Shown piece after piece: positions 16,308-24,822 of a DNA stretch of 64,000 nucleotides. Source of the stretch: Antrihabitans stalagmiti (GTDB lineage Bacteria > Actinomycetota > Actinomycetes > Mycobacteriales > Mycobacteriaceae); the NCBI RefSeq assembly GCF_016482825.1, contig NZ_JAEMNV010000012.1, positions 124,001 through 188,000 of the forward strand, written 5' to 3'. Position numbers and translations under genes: made by a program. The notes below the pieces were generated by a model. It had not been told where the DNA came from. It made no database searches and saw only the letters and a program-made list of their open reading frames with translations. Numbering within the stretch: position 1 is the first letter of the stretch; every line of letters starts with the position of its first letter.

Positions 16308-16901
16308 ATGGAAACGATCGTCGCGAGCAGCGCAGAGCAGTGGCGGGGATGGCTCGTCGCCAACGGGCAGACGGAGAAAGAGGTCTGGCTGATCATCCAT
16401 CACAAGGACAGCGGCACGCCAAGCCTGCGCTACGCCGAGGCGATCGAGCACGCACTGTGCTTCGGCTGGATCGACGGGTTGCATCGCAAGCGTGATGCGC
16501 AGAGTTCCCAGCTGCGCTTCACGCCCCGCAAGCCGACCAGCTCGTGGAGCAAGGTCAACCGGGACCGTGCGGAGAACATGATTGCCAAAGGCCTGATGGC
16601 CGAGCCGGGGCAGGCACTGATCGACCTGGCCAAGGCGCAGGGAACGTGGGAGGTCGTCGTCGACGGGGACGGCTCGGCCCTCCCTGCCGATCTGCAGGAG
16701 GCCCTCGACGCCAACGACGCCGCACGCGGATGCTTCGAGAAGTTTCCGCCCTCGGCCCGCCGGCTGATCCTCGAGTGGATCGTCACTGCGAAGCGCCCGG
16801 AGACCCGGGAACGACGCATCGAGAAGTCGGTCGCGCTCGCGGCGCAGAACATCAGGGCGAACAACCCCGGCACACGGCAGCCGAAAGCCGATCCCGCCTG
16901 A
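16308..16901 (+). CDS. YdeI/OmpD-associated family protein
   Basis: 197 residues. The motif YAEAIEHALCFGWIDGLHRKRD followed by FTPRKPTSSWSKVNRDRAENMIAKGLM is characteristic of the YdeI/OmpD-associated (YdeI-like bacteriocin-protection) family, as is the C-terminal FEKFPPSARRLILEWIVTAKRPETRERRIEKSV. The biochemical role of the family is poorly known. It starts one base after the VOC stop codon, so translation is probably coupled and both genes share the upstream operator. Confidence 0.85.
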   Translation: METIVASSAEQWRGWLVANGQTEKEVWLIIHHKDSGTPSLRYAEAIEHALCFGWIDGLHRKRDAQSSQLRFTPRKPTSSWSKVNRDRAENMIAKGLMAEPGQALIDLAKAQGTWEVVVDGDGSALPADLQEALDANDAARGCFEKFPPSARRLILEWIVTAKRPETRERRIEKSVALAAQNIRANNPGTRQPKADPA

Positions 16902-16932
16902 CCATCGGCGGCCGATCGCGCTACCGTGAATC

Positions 16933-17100
16933 ATGGGTATGTACGGCGAGATCTTCGGATCGTCGAAGCTTCGCAAAGAGAGCGGCGAAGACGCGGGAAC
17001 GGGCGAGGAAGCCGAGTGGGGCGCGCTCGACCTCGACCGCGGAGTCGTCTACCTGGACCGACGCGGTCCGGCGGTCGACGCGGACGACGCGGTCGAGTAG
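16933..17100 (+). CDS. Small acidic hypothetical protein (55 aa)
   Basis: An open frame from ATG 16933 to TAG 17100 encodes 55 residues, beginning MGMYGEIFGSSKLRKESGED and ending RGPAVDADDAVE. Third codon positions are strongly G/C as in neighbouring genes, and it fills the space between the YdeI-like gene and the kinase, ending 22 bases before the kinase start. The C-terminal half is acidic. I recognise no family. No strong ribosome binding site is visible. It may be co-expressed with the kinase gene. Confidence 0.45.
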   Translation: MGMYGEIFGSSKLRKESGEDAGTGEEAEWGALDLDRGVVYLDRRGPAVDADDAVE

Positions 17101-17122
17101 GTCGTCGCGGTATCCTCGCACG

Positions 17123-18514
17123 GTGACTCTCGAACCCGGATCGGTATTTGCCGGGTACACGATCGAGCGGATGCTCGGCGCAGGCGGGATGGGGTCCGTC
17201 TATCTGGCCCGGCATCCGCGTCTACCGAGACACGATGCCCTCAAAGTCTTGACGGGCGCACCGGCGGCAAATTTCGACTACCGGCGGCGCTTCGAACGTG
17301 AAGCCGACTTCGCGTCCCGGCTTCGGCATCCGAACATCGTGTCGATCTACGATCGCGGCGTCGCCGAAGGTCAGCTCTGGATCGCGATGGAGTACGTCGA
17401 GGGAATCGACGCCGCGCATCTGATCACCGGAGGCCGCGATTCGGTCGAACCGATGCGTGCGATCGAGATCATCCGTGATGCCGCGAAAGGCCTCGATTTC
17501 GCACACCGCAAAGGGCTGCTGCACCGAGATGTGAAGCCCGCCAACATCTTGGTCACAGGCGACGAGGACGAGGGCGAACGTTCGCTCATCGCCGACTTCG
17601 GCATCGCGCGGTCGATGGACGATTCACACCGCCTCACCGCGGAGGGCGACGTCCTCGGAACGCTGGCCTACGCTGCGCCCGAGCAGCTGGAAGGTCGCGA
17701 CGTCGATTCTCGCGTCGACGTCTACGCGCTCGGCTGCACACTTTTCGAACTGCTCACCGGCAGCAAGCCGTATCCGTACCCCACGATGATGGCCGTGATG
17801 AAAGCGCACCTGAACGCGCCGCCACCACGCCCGACCGATACGGTCCGCGCGTTGCCGTCGGGGATCGACGGCGTCATCGCCAAAGCGCTGGAAAAGAATC
17901 CGGATCGGCGCTACGCCTCTTGCCGCGAACTGGCCGAAGACGCGATGCAGGCGCTGACGGTTCCGATGCGCCGGCCATCGCTGGCCAAACCGTCTGCTCC
18001 TCCCGAGCAAACGCGGTCACGGCACGAGGTGACGCAGCAACGCCCGCTGACCGACCCAACCAGGATCACCGACCGGGCGCAGCATTCCGCCCCGAACCAC
18101 TTCTCGGCGCCGCTGCAACGAATCCACGGTCAAGGGCAGCACGCCGCGCCTGCGCATCAGTCGTCGCCGAACCAGCGCGTCCCGCTGAGACCTATGCACG
18201 CGCAATCCCAACCGATCCAGCCCTACTACCCGCCGCTGCAGCATTCACCCCAGCAGGGCGTAACAAGCAATGGGCTGGCGTTGTGGTCGATGATCAGCGG
18301 CATTGTCGGCTTGGTCAGCTGCTTCACGCTCATCGGCGGCTTCGCGCTGAGTCTCACGGCGATCGGTCTCGGCATTGCTGGACAGAAGAAGGCGAAGGGC
18401 GGTGCCGGGCGGTCGGGCATGGCTATTGCGGGTATCGCCCTCGGCGTGGTGACGCTGATCTTGACGATCGCCTTCACCATTTACGTTGCGACGACGGACA
18501 CCACAACAACCTGA
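17123..18514 (+). CDS. Serine/threonine protein kinase with C-terminal DUF4190 membrane domain
   Basis: 463 residues from GTG 17123. The kinase domain is complete: glycine loop GAGGMGSVYLARH (19-31), Lys41, Glu60, catalytic loop HRDVKPANIL (134-143, Asp136), DFG at 158-160 and APE at 185-187, followed by SRVDVYALGCTLFELLTG. After residue 285 comes a Gln/Pro/His-rich linker of about 100 residues. The C terminus has two hydrophobic segments (WSMISGIVGLVSCFTLIGG and GMAIAGIALGVVTLILTIAF) of the DUF4190 type instead of an extracellular sensor such as PASTA. The kinase therefore faces the cytoplasm, tethered by the tail. It resembles actinobacterial Pkn kinases; targets are unknown. Confidence 0.92.
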   Translation: MTLEPGSVFAGYTIERMLGAGGMGSVYLARHPRLPRHDALKVLTGAPAANFDYRRRFEREADFASRLRHPNIVSIYDRGVAEGQLWIAMEYVEGIDAAHLITGGRDSVEPMRAIEIIRDAAKGLDFAHRKGLLHRDVKPANILVTGDEDEGERSLIADFGIARSMDDSHRLTAEGDVLGTLAYAAPEQLEGRDVDSRVDVYALGCTLFELLTGSKPYPYPTMMAVMKAHLNAPPPRPTDTVRALPSGIDGVIAKALEKNPDRRYASCRELAEDAMQALTVPMRRPSLAKPSAPPEQTRSRHEVTQQRPLTDPTRITDRAQHSAPNHFSAPLQRIHGQGQHAAPAHQSSPNQRVPLRPMHAQSQPIQPYYPPLQHSPQQGVTSNGLALWSMISGIVGLVSCFTLIGGFALSLTAIGLGIAGQKKAKGGAGRSGMAIAGIALGVVTLILTIAFTIYVATTDTTTT

Positions 18515-18588
18515 GGGCGCTTCGCGCCTCGTGAGTCTTTTTGGTGCGCCCGCCCTCCGAAAAGACTCACGAGCGGCGGAGCCGCCTA
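18514..18588. repeat. Intergenic palindromic repeat, copy B
   Basis: Core CGTGAGTCTTTTTGG begins at 18530 and pairs with CCGAAAAGACTCACGAG (from 18557), followed by CGGCGGAGCCGCCT. An outer left arm (AGGGCGCTTCGCGCC) starts at the kinase stop codon. It matches copies at 5682 and 42508. It lies between the convergent kinase and L,D-transpeptidase genes, a place for a two-way terminator. Confidence 0.8.
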
Positions 18589-18590
18589 CG

Positions 18591-18625
18591 AAAAAACCCG
18601 CCGAGGCGGTTGGCCTCGGCGGGTT
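18591..18625 (-). terminator. Intrinsic terminator of the L,D-transpeptidase gene
   Basis: AACCCGCCGAGG (18595-18606) and CCTCGGCGGGTT (18614-18625) form a perfect 12-bp stem with a 7-base loop. On the reverse strand the stem is followed by a run of T (the A-run at 18591-18596). It lies 23 bases past the transpeptidase stop. Confidence 0.88.
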
Positions 18626-18648
18626 GGTTCGTACATCGGATCAGGGTG

Positions 18649-19539
18649 TTATGCGCCCTGGATGTTGACTGTGTCGCCGTTGCGGACGTTGTCGAAGAAC
18701 CACTTCGCGTTCTCGGTGCTCAGGTTGATGCAGCCGTGGCTGACGTTCGAGTTGCCCTGCGAACCGGTCGACCACGGTGCGGCGTGGACGAAGATGCCGC
18801 CCCAGGTCACTCGCGTGGCGTATTCGACATCGAGCTTGTAACCCTCGGGAGCAGTGATCGGCACGCCGTAGGTGGAGGAGTCCATAACCATCTCGCTGAA
18901 CTTCTCGAGCACCTTGAACGAACCGTTCGGGCTCTCGTGGCCCGGCTTGCCGAAGGACGCGGGGAACGTCTTGACGACGTCGCCGCCGATCTTCACGACG
19001 AACTCGTGAGAAGAAGCGTCGCCGACGCTCGTGAAGTCGTCACTCACGCGGAAGGCCGAGGTGGTTCCGGCAACGTTGACCGTCACCGCGGTGTTGCGGG
19101 GCCAGTACTCGTCCGGGTTCCACTGCACGTGGGTGTCGTTGATCCACTCGAAGCTGCCGGGGACGTTGGCCGACGGCGAGATGACGATCGAGTTCTCGGC
19201 TGCGGTGCGGTCGATGATCGGCGTCTTGTACGTGATGTCGATCGAGCGCTTACCGCCGACGATTGCGCCGTTGCCCGGCGTGATCGTCGGATTGAGGCTG
19301 CCGGGCACCGAGAACGGCTGCGGGGCCATTCCTGGAGGGGCCGCGGGGATGATTGCGGGAACTCCTGGGATGTCGGGCCCACCAGGCCAGAGCGGTTCGG
19401 CTTGCACCGGCGCGACCATCGCGAGTCCGGTCACCGCAGCGCCGGCAACGGCGAGCGTGACGCGAAGTCCCCAGCGGACTGACTTTTGCGACGATTCAAC
19501 CGTGCGCGCTGTCGTGTTGCTCATACCTTTTTCTGCCAT
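18649..19539 (-). CDS. L,D-transpeptidase (Ig-like domain plus YkuD catalytic domain)
   Basis: 296 residues from ATG 19539, chosen for the GAGGGAAGAG site just upstream; the frame is open to 19656 but that extension lacks a start site. A basic N terminus and hydrophobic segment (RVTLAVAGAAVTGLAMVAPVQAE) form a signal peptide. An Ig-like module (about 75-160) precedes the YkuD domain, whose active site is SHGCINLS with His268 and Cys270 near the C terminus. These enzymes make 3-3 crosslinks in peptidoglycan of mycolic-acid bacteria. A strong terminator follows. It is a likely LdtMt-type enzyme; which paralogue is not clear. Confidence 0.93.
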   Translation of the reverse strand: MAEKGMSNTTARTVESSQKSVRWGLRVTLAVAGAAVTGLAMVAPVQAEPLWPGGPDIPGVPAIIPAAPPGMAPQPFSVPGSLNPTITPGNGAIVGGKRSIDITYKTPIIDRTAAENSIVISPSANVPGSFEWINDTHVQWNPDEYWPRNTAVTVNVAGTTSAFRVSDDFTSVGDASSHEFVVKIGGDVVKTFPASFGKPGHESPNGSFKVLEKFSEMVMDSSTYGVPITAPEGYKLDVEYATRVTWGGIFVHAAPWSTGSQGNSNVSHGCINLSTENAKWFFDNVRNGDTVNIQGA

Positions 19540-19880
19540 CTCTTCCCTCGTTCGCACGCAGAAGCGAGCCAAAAATCTTCGTTTTCGGGTCCCGACCCTT
19601 GCCTGTGAAGCCATCGAAATCGTGATGAACTTGTCACCTGCCACTGCCATTAACACACATAGTTACAGCAGAGGCCAATCGCATCGGCCTATTGCATGGG
19701 GCAATTGGTGCCAATGTGATTGGAGTAACGCTATGGGGCGGTTTCTGCGTCGAAACTCTCAGTTACGTCGAAGCCGAGAGTACCGGCCGATTAGTTGCGA
19801 TGTTGTGCGGCATGGCAATCGGAGAAATGCGCGCAATGTCGTGTTTCTCGAGTCGCATTCCGCCGGATTTGCCAACGTGG
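19540..19880. other. Long leader/promoter region of the L,D-transpeptidase gene
   Basis: About 340 bases without a convincing gene, more AT-rich than its surroundings around 19660-19760. Reading toward the transpeptidase it holds a short palindrome GGGTC-CC-GACCC (19587-19598) and A/T-rich stretches. It must contain the transpeptidase promoter and possibly a structured 5' leader. I could not match it to a known riboswitch. Confidence 0.5.
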
Positions 19881-20087
19881 TCATTCCAAACGGAAACCGA
19901 CCTTCAGCGTGACCTGAGTGTGCGCAACTTTCCCGTCGACGATGTGGCCTCGAGTCTCGACCACCTCGAACCACTCGAGGTTGCGGACCGTCGCACTTGC
20001 CCTCGCGATCGCGTTGGCTATGGCGGCATCGGAGCCGTCTTTCGACGATCCAACGATTTCCGTCACGCGATAGACGTGCTCACTCAT
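19881..20087 (-). CDS. Dodecin family protein
   Basis: 68 residues, the full length of dodecins. The sequence [39 protein letters not shown] and the ending [15 protein letters not shown] matches the beta-alpha-beta-beta fold. Dodecins assemble as hollow 12-mers that bind flavins and sometimes coenzyme A, acting as a flavin store that limits photochemical damage. The Trp in LEWFEV is the residue that stacks on the isoalloxazine ring. It lies on the same strand as the secreted protein at 20196 with a gap of about 110 bases. Confidence 0.93.
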   Translation of the reverse strand: MSEHVYRVTEIVGSSKDGSDAAIANAIARASATVRNLEWFEVVETRGHIVDGKVAHTQVTLKVGFRLE

Positions 20088-20195
20088 GATCCGCTCCGAT
20101 CGATGGCTTCCCTGGTGCGTACTCGGACGTGTTCGCTTCGTATTGTCGCGCCTTGTCGTTGTCGCGGATGGCGAACGGGCGAGCCGGCTGACGGC

Positions 20196-20693
20196 TCAGC
20201 GCGTCGAGAAGACCCCGACCGGGGTTGCGACGCAGACAGCGCCCGCGAGCGCGTTCCAGGCGATCGCAGCGGACCCGGCACAGACGACGCCCTGATCGAC
20301 ATCGGCAACAAGTGCGTTGGACCCCGTTCCCGCAATTGCGAGCGACAGCGACCCCCTCTCGACCGACACGATCGCGACGCTGCCCGGCCCGAGCCCGAGC
20401 GCTGCCGGCACGCCCCCTGTGCCCTCGCTGGCCCCCACGCCGCCGGAAACACCGACACCGAGCGCCGAGGCGCCATCGATCGATTTGGCATAGCCGATGC
20501 CACCGAGACCGTAGGCCGCTGCGGTGCCACGATCCTCGACCGCAGAACCACACGCCGCGGCAGGTTCGACGACCGTCATCTGCTGACCGCTGGTCGAGAC
20601 ACACTGCACCGCCTCTGCATGTGCGACGGCAGGGCTGAAAAGAACAGAGCCGAGTGCACCGGCGCCACAGACAACAAGACCAACGAACTTCAT
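20196..20693 (-). CDS. Secreted Gly/Ala-rich hypothetical protein (DUF6764-like)
   Basis: 165 residues. The N terminus MKFVGLVVCGAGALGSVLFSPAVAHAEA is a clear Sec signal peptide with cleavage expected after AHA. The mature part has Cys residues at VQCVSTS, AAACGS, VVCAGS and AVCVAT, likely two disulfides, and a Gly-rich middle (GVGVSGGVGASEGTGG). It resembles secreted proteins of unknown function in Rhodococcus and mycobacteria (DUF6764 type, not verified). The reverse strand upstream of the ATG has GGGGAGG. No enzymatic motif is seen. Confidence 0.72.
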   Translation of the reverse strand: MKFVGLVVCGAGALGSVLFSPAVAHAEAVQCVSTSGQQMTVVEPAAACGSAVEDRGTAAAYGLGGIGYAKSIDGASALGVGVSGGVGASEGTGGVPAALGLGPGSVAIVSVERGSLSLAIAGTGSNALVADVDQGVVCAGSAAIAWNALAGAVCVATPVGVFSTR

Positions 20694-20941
20694 GTGCGAA
20701 CCTCCCCGACGGACGTACGAGCGGTCGCAAGCTTACCCACGCCAGGCATCGCCGACGGCACCGTTCGGTATCGGAAGGTGAACACCTCCGAACATTGCGG
20801 CCGGAGTGACCGGTGCGCTCCGGATCACATTCGGCCGCAGTAGGTTTCGCTACGAGCGCGAGCGGGCATTCAGAACGAGAATTCGCCGCGTGAAGCAACG
20901 TGACGCGGGCTACCCAACACGATGTCGCGAGGTGCCGGACA

Positions 20942-21706
20942 ATGTCGAGAACTCACTCTGCAGCAGGAGACGACGCGCTCGCTGCCGTTGCCGCCAGGCA
21001 TGGACTGTCCCTCTCGAGCGTCGAATCGCTGCTGGTCGCCCTGGAGCGTGGTCAAGGGAGGATGGCTCAGTTCAGCGTGCCCGAACTCGGCGGTCGAGGG
21101 CAGTGGATGCGCGGTGGCATGACGATGGTGAGCGACCTCTTCGACAACGCCTTGAAAGCCAGAGTCGACGCCGTCTGCACCGAACTGTCCGATCTGCTTG
21201 CCTCCGGTGCTCTCGGGACGGTGACCTCGCATCCGATGCAGTCGTCGGGTGACTGGTGGCCCGCGGAGTTGGGGGTCCCGTCGTCGTCGGGCTCACAGAA
21301 CAGCACCCGATACGCGTACTTTCCGGGCACGCGACGACTCGCCATTCATGCCGGTGCCGGCGTCGAGGTGTACGACACCGGCGACCACACGATCAGCGGT
21401 GTTTCGCAACAGCAAAGCAGCGGATCGGGCCGACTCGAATTTCGGAGTCAGCACGGCACCTTCGACGTCGCAAGCTTGAGCCGGGTCGGCGCTGCCTCCG
21501 AGTTTGCGTCCGAGTCCGACGAGCGTGTCGATCGGGAAGCACCGGCACCAACTCCGGCAGCCGCACCAGCACCGCCGCGCGCGGCGTCGTCGGACGCGGA
21601 GTCGGTAGTGGCGGCGATCGAAGCCCTCGCCCGGCTCCGGGAGCAGGGGCTTCTCACCGACGACGAGTTCCAGTCGAAGAAGACCGAACTGCTCTCGCGC
21701 CTCTGA
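20942..21706 (+). CDS. SHOCT domain-containing hypothetical protein
   Basis: 254 residues from ATG 20942; the frame is open from 20900, but the later start follows GAGGTGCC. The N-terminal half (LAAVAARHGLSLSSVESLLVALERGQGRMAQFSVPELGG) is seen in many actinobacterial proteins of unknown role. An Ala/Pro-rich linker (about residues 195-215) leads to a C-terminal SHOCT motif IEALARLREQGLLTDDEFQSKKTELLSRL, a short oligomerisation helix pair. No signal or membrane segment. It converges on the ligC gene with a 91-base gap containing a weak hairpin only. Confidence 0.72.
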   Translation: MSRTHSAAGDDALAAVAARHGLSLSSVESLLVALERGQGRMAQFSVPELGGRGQWMRGGMTMVSDLFDNALKARVDAVCTELSDLLASGALGTVTSHPMQSSGDWWPAELGVPSSSGSQNSTRYAYFPGTRRLAIHAGAGVEVYDTGDHTISGVSQQQSSGSGRLEFRSQHGTFDVASLSRVGAASEFASESDERVDREAPAPTPAAAPAPPRAASSDAESVVAAIEALARLREQGLLTDDEFQSKKTELLSRL

Positions 21707-21797
21707 GGATCGGTCGGAAGATGGCCTTCCACGGCGTCAGGGGTTCCCTGCCTCCGCTGGACGGCGTCGGCGGCACCCTCACGCCGCGTCGACTGTC

Positions 21798-22841
21798 CTA
21801 CTCGCCGGCGAGCACGTCGGCGAAGTCGTATCGCACGGGAACTTCGAGTTGGTCGTAGGTGCAGGACAGCGGATCTCGGTCGTCGCGCCACCGCAGGAAC
21901 CGCGCAGCGTGCCGCAGGCGATTGCCTTCCATCTGGTCGTAGGCGATTTCGACGACCCGCTCGGGACGCAACGGAACCCACGTGCGGTCGGCGCCGGACT
22001 TCCAGCGATTGGTATCGCCATCGGAGACGACGTCGTCACCGACGCGCAGCGGCTGTAGCTCAGCGAGCAATTGTTTGCGACGGACCTCCGTGAAGGCCGA
22101 AGCGCCGCCGATCATTTCGAGCTTGTCGCCGTCGTAGAGTCCGAGGAGCAGCGACCCGATGCCGGGCACACTTTTGTGCGGTCGATATCCGACGAGCACG
22201 CAGTCGGCGGTCCGAGCGTGTTTGACCTTGATCATCTCGCGCTTGTCGGGGACGTAGACGCCGTCGAGCTTCTTGGCGATGACGCCGTCCAGCCCGGCGC
22301 CCTCGAAGGATTCGAACCAACCCTCTGCCGTCGCAGCGTCCTCGGTTGCGGACGTGACATGGCAGGACCCGCCACCCGCAACGACTTCGAGCAGTTTCGC
22401 GCGCCGAACGCTCAGCGGCTGCCCGGTGTAGTCGGTGTCGTCGAGTGCGAGCAGATCGAACGCGACGAACTGCGACGGCGTTTCGGTCGCGAGTAGTCGA
22501 ACGCGACTGTCGGCCGGGTGGATTCGCTCCGACAATGCCTCCCAGTCGAGCCGCGTCCGACCGTCGATCTCGCGCGGCACGACCAATTCACCGTCGACGA
22601 TGCATCGCGTCGGCAGTTCCTCACGCGCGGCGTCGACCAGCTCAGGGAAGTAGCGCGCTAGATCCTTGCCGTTGCGGGAGCAGATGAAAACCTCTTCACC
22701 ATCACGAAAGATGATGGCGCGGAAGCCGTCCCACTTCGGTTCGTACAACCACGCGGACCCGCCGCCGTCCGGCTGAGCAGGTACAGCCTTGGCGGGCTTG
22801 GCGAGCATCGGCTTGAGCGGTGGCTTGATCGGAAGGCGCAC
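21798..22841 (-). CDS. ligC: ATP-dependent DNA ligase (LigC type)
   Basis: 347 residues, a stand-alone ligase core. The adenylation lysine lies in EPKWDGFRAIIFRDG, followed by SRNGKDLARYFPEL, IVDGELVVP, FDLLALDD, GAGLDGVIAKKLDGVY and the motif MIKVKHARTADCVLVGY; a C-terminal OB-fold ends with RFLRWRDDRDP. This matches the LigC/LigD-ligase branch of actinobacteria, thought to back up non-homologous end joining and base-excision repair. No polymerase or nuclease domain is attached, and no ku gene lies in the window. Annotation as LigC rather than a LigD fragment rests on its length. Confidence 0.9.
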   Translation of the reverse strand: MRLPIKPPLKPMLAKPAKAVPAQPDGGGSAWLYEPKWDGFRAIIFRDGEEVFICSRNGKDLARYFPELVDAAREELPTRCIVDGELVVPREIDGRTRLDWEALSERIHPADSRVRLLATETPSQFVAFDLLALDDTDYTGQPLSVRRAKLLEVVAGGGSCHVTSATEDAATAEGWFESFEGAGLDGVIAKKLDGVYVPDKREMIKVKHARTADCVLVGYRPHKSVPGIGSLLLGLYDGDKLEMIGGASAFTEVRRKQLLAELQPLRVGDDVVSDGDTNRWKSGADRTWVPLRPERVVEIAYDQMEGNRLRHAARFLRWRDDRDPLSCTYDQLEVPVRYDFADVLAGE

Positions 22842-22874
22842 ACCTCGATGATTGCACGCCGCCGAGCCGCGCAG

Positions 22875-23243
22875 TCACTCCCGATTGGGCATGGCCTGCA
22901 CAGCCCAGCCGTTGCCGTCCGGATCGTTGAAGAAGACGAAGTCGCCCCACGGGAACCGCTGGATCTCGCCGACCTCGATCCCACGCTCCACCAGATCGGC
23001 TCGGGCGGCATCGATGTCGGCGACGACAACCTGCAGGCCCTTGACCGAGCCCGGCTCCGAGTCGGTGATGCCTGTGCCGATCGAGATCGAGCACGCGGAA
23101 CCTGGCGGGGTGAGCTGCACGAAGCGCATCTGCTCGTTGACCTGGTGATCGTGATCTGCGTTGAATCCGACCTGCTCGTAGAACGCCTTCGCTCGATCGA
23201 CATCGGAGACTGGTACGGAGATGAGCTCGAGCTTGTAATCCAT
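22875..23243 (-). CDS. VOC family protein
   Basis: 122 residues from ATG 23243 (MDYKLELISVPVSDVDRAKAFYEQVGF), preceded by GGGAG; the frame stays open upstream without further signals. It has the double beta-alpha-beta3 layout ending FPWGDFVFFNDPDGNGWAVQAMP, where the Glu metal ligand of dioxygenases is replaced. The function is probably binding or isomerase-like and cannot be assigned. It is divergent from the efflux gene at 23353 with 109 bases between starts and lies 33 bases upstream of ligC on the same strand. Confidence 0.85.
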   Translation of the reverse strand: MDYKLELISVPVSDVDRAKAFYEQVGFNADHDHQVNEQMRFVQLTPPGSACSISIGTGITDSEPGSVKGLQVVVADIDAARADLVERGIEVGEIQRFPWGDFVFFNDPDGNGWAVQAMPNRE

Positions 23244-23352
23244 TGCGATACTCCCGATTCGAATGGTTGGCGGTTCGTCGATGGCAATGTTATGACGTCG
23301 CACCGACAGTGTTGGATCGAACGATCTTTCTTCGGGCGTAGATTGAATCGCT

Positions 23353-24822
23353 GTGGCAGGAGAACTTCCGCGTTTGAAGTCGCCGTCGGGCAGGTGGATC
23401 GTCCTTGCGACGGTGCTCGGCTCGTCGGTTGCCATGCTGGACGGCACCGTCGTGAACATCGCGCTGCCGAGGATCGGCGACGCGCTCGACGCCGACGTCG
23501 CAGGCCTGCAGTGGACGCTCAGTGGCTACACCCTCACCCTCGCATCGTTCATTCTGCTCGGTGGCGCGCTGGGTGATCGACTCGGCCGTCGCAAGGTGTT
23601 CGTTTGGGGAACAATAGGTTTCGCTGTCGCGTCGGTGCTGTGCGGACTGGCCTGGAACATCGAAGTGTTGATCGCGGCGCGCGTGCTGCAGGGCATTGCC
23701 GGCGCAATGCTCACACCGGGCAGCCTCGCATTGATCTCCGCCTCGATCGATCCCCGCGATCGAGGCGCAGCGATCGGACTGTGGTCAGGGCTCGGCGGCG
23801 TCGCAGGCGCGATCGGTCCCCTGCTCGGTGGCTGGCTTGTCGAGGTTGCCAGTTGGCGCGCGGTATTCCTTATCAATGTGCCCCTCGCGGTAGCGGTCGT
23901 TCTCGTGTCGTTGCGACACGTGCCCGAGAGCAAGGATCCGAACCCGCCGTTGCGGCTGGACGTCCTCGGGGCGTTCGTCGTCGCGCTCGGACTCGGCGCG
24001 CTCACCTACGGACTGATCGACGAGACCATCCTGCTGGCACTGATCGGGCTGGTACTGCTCGGCGTTTTCGTGGTCATCGAAATGCGCAGCACCCATCCAC
24101 TTGTGCCGCCGTCTCTGTTCGCATCCCGAATCTTCACCGCCGCCAACCTCGTCACCTTCGCGGTGTACGCCGCACTCGGTGGCGTGTTCTTCCTGCTACT
24201 GCTGCAACTGCAACTCGTCGCGGGCTACTCGCCACTCGCCGCCGGTGTCTCGACCATCCCGATCACGGTCCTGATGCTCGTCCTTTCCGCGCGGGCGGGC
24301 CGCTGGTCGCAACGGTCGGGTCCACGCGTTCCGATGACACTGGGTCCGGTCCTCGCTGCGATCGGCCTGATCCTGATGTTGCGGATCGGGCCGGACGCCA
24401 ACTACCTCCTCGACGTGCTGCCGGGTGTCGTCGTCTTCGGTCTCGGGTTGTCGGCACTCGTCGCACCGCTGACCGGGGCCGTGCTCGGGTCGGTGCCGAC
24501 CGCCGAATCCGGCATCGCGTCGGGGGTGAACAACGCCGTGGCACGAACGAGCCAACTTCTCGCTGTCGCCGCACTGCCCGGCTTGGCCGGACTCTCCGGA
24601 GGCGCGTTCGCCGACCCGGTGCAGTTCGCCGACGGATTCCGCGTCGCCATGTGGATCTGCGTCGGGCTGCTGCTCGGTGGCGGAGCCATTGCCGCGATCA
24701 TGATCGGTAAACCAGAACGTGACGTAACCAGCGTCGACGAATCTGTTGACTGCAAGCCCCACTGTGCGATCGTCGGCCCTGCGGTCGCTCCAGGTGTGGC
24801 TGTAAACGAAGGAGCAAGATGA
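23353..24822 (+). CDS. DHA2-type (EmrB/QacA) MFS drug transporter
   Basis: 489 residues, GTG start, 14 predicted membrane helices. Signatures are [24 protein letters not shown] in helix 1 (motif D1), [17 protein letters not shown] (motif A) and [20 protein letters not shown] (motif B/C region), typical of proton-driven multidrug exporters. The substrate is unknown. Its stop overlaps the ilvD start by four bases (ATGA), so the two genes are translationally coupled, an unusual pairing. The promoter should lie in the gap shared with the divergent VOC gene. Confidence 0.92.
   Translation: MAGELPRLKSPSGRWIVLATVLGSSVAMLDGTVVNIALPRIGDALDADVAGLQWTLSGYTLTLASFILLGGALGDRLGRRKVFVWGTIGFAVASVLCGLAWNIEVLIAARVLQGIAGAMLTPGSLALISASIDPRDRGAAIGLWSGLGGVAGAIGPLLGGWLVEVASWRAVFLINVPLAVAVVLVSLRHVPESKDPNPPLRLDVLGAFVVALGLGALTYGLIDETILLALIGLVLLGVFVVIEMRSTHPLVPPSLFASRIFTAANLVTFAVYAALGGVFFLLLLQLQLVAGYSPLAAGVSTIPITVLMLVLSARAGRWSQRSGPRVPMTLGPVLAAIGLILMLRIGPDANYLLDVLPGVVVFGLGLSALVAPLTGAVLGSVPTAESGIASGVNNAVARTSQLLAVAALPGLAGLSGGAFADPVQFADGFRVAMWICVGLLLGGGAIAAIMIGKPERDVTSVDESVDCKPHCAIVGPAVAPGVAVNEGAR

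Noticed and set aside
16544-17122. Longer N terminus for the Ser/Thr kinase
   Set aside because: It would overlap the YdeI-like gene and adds about 190 Arg-rich residues before the kinase domain begins.
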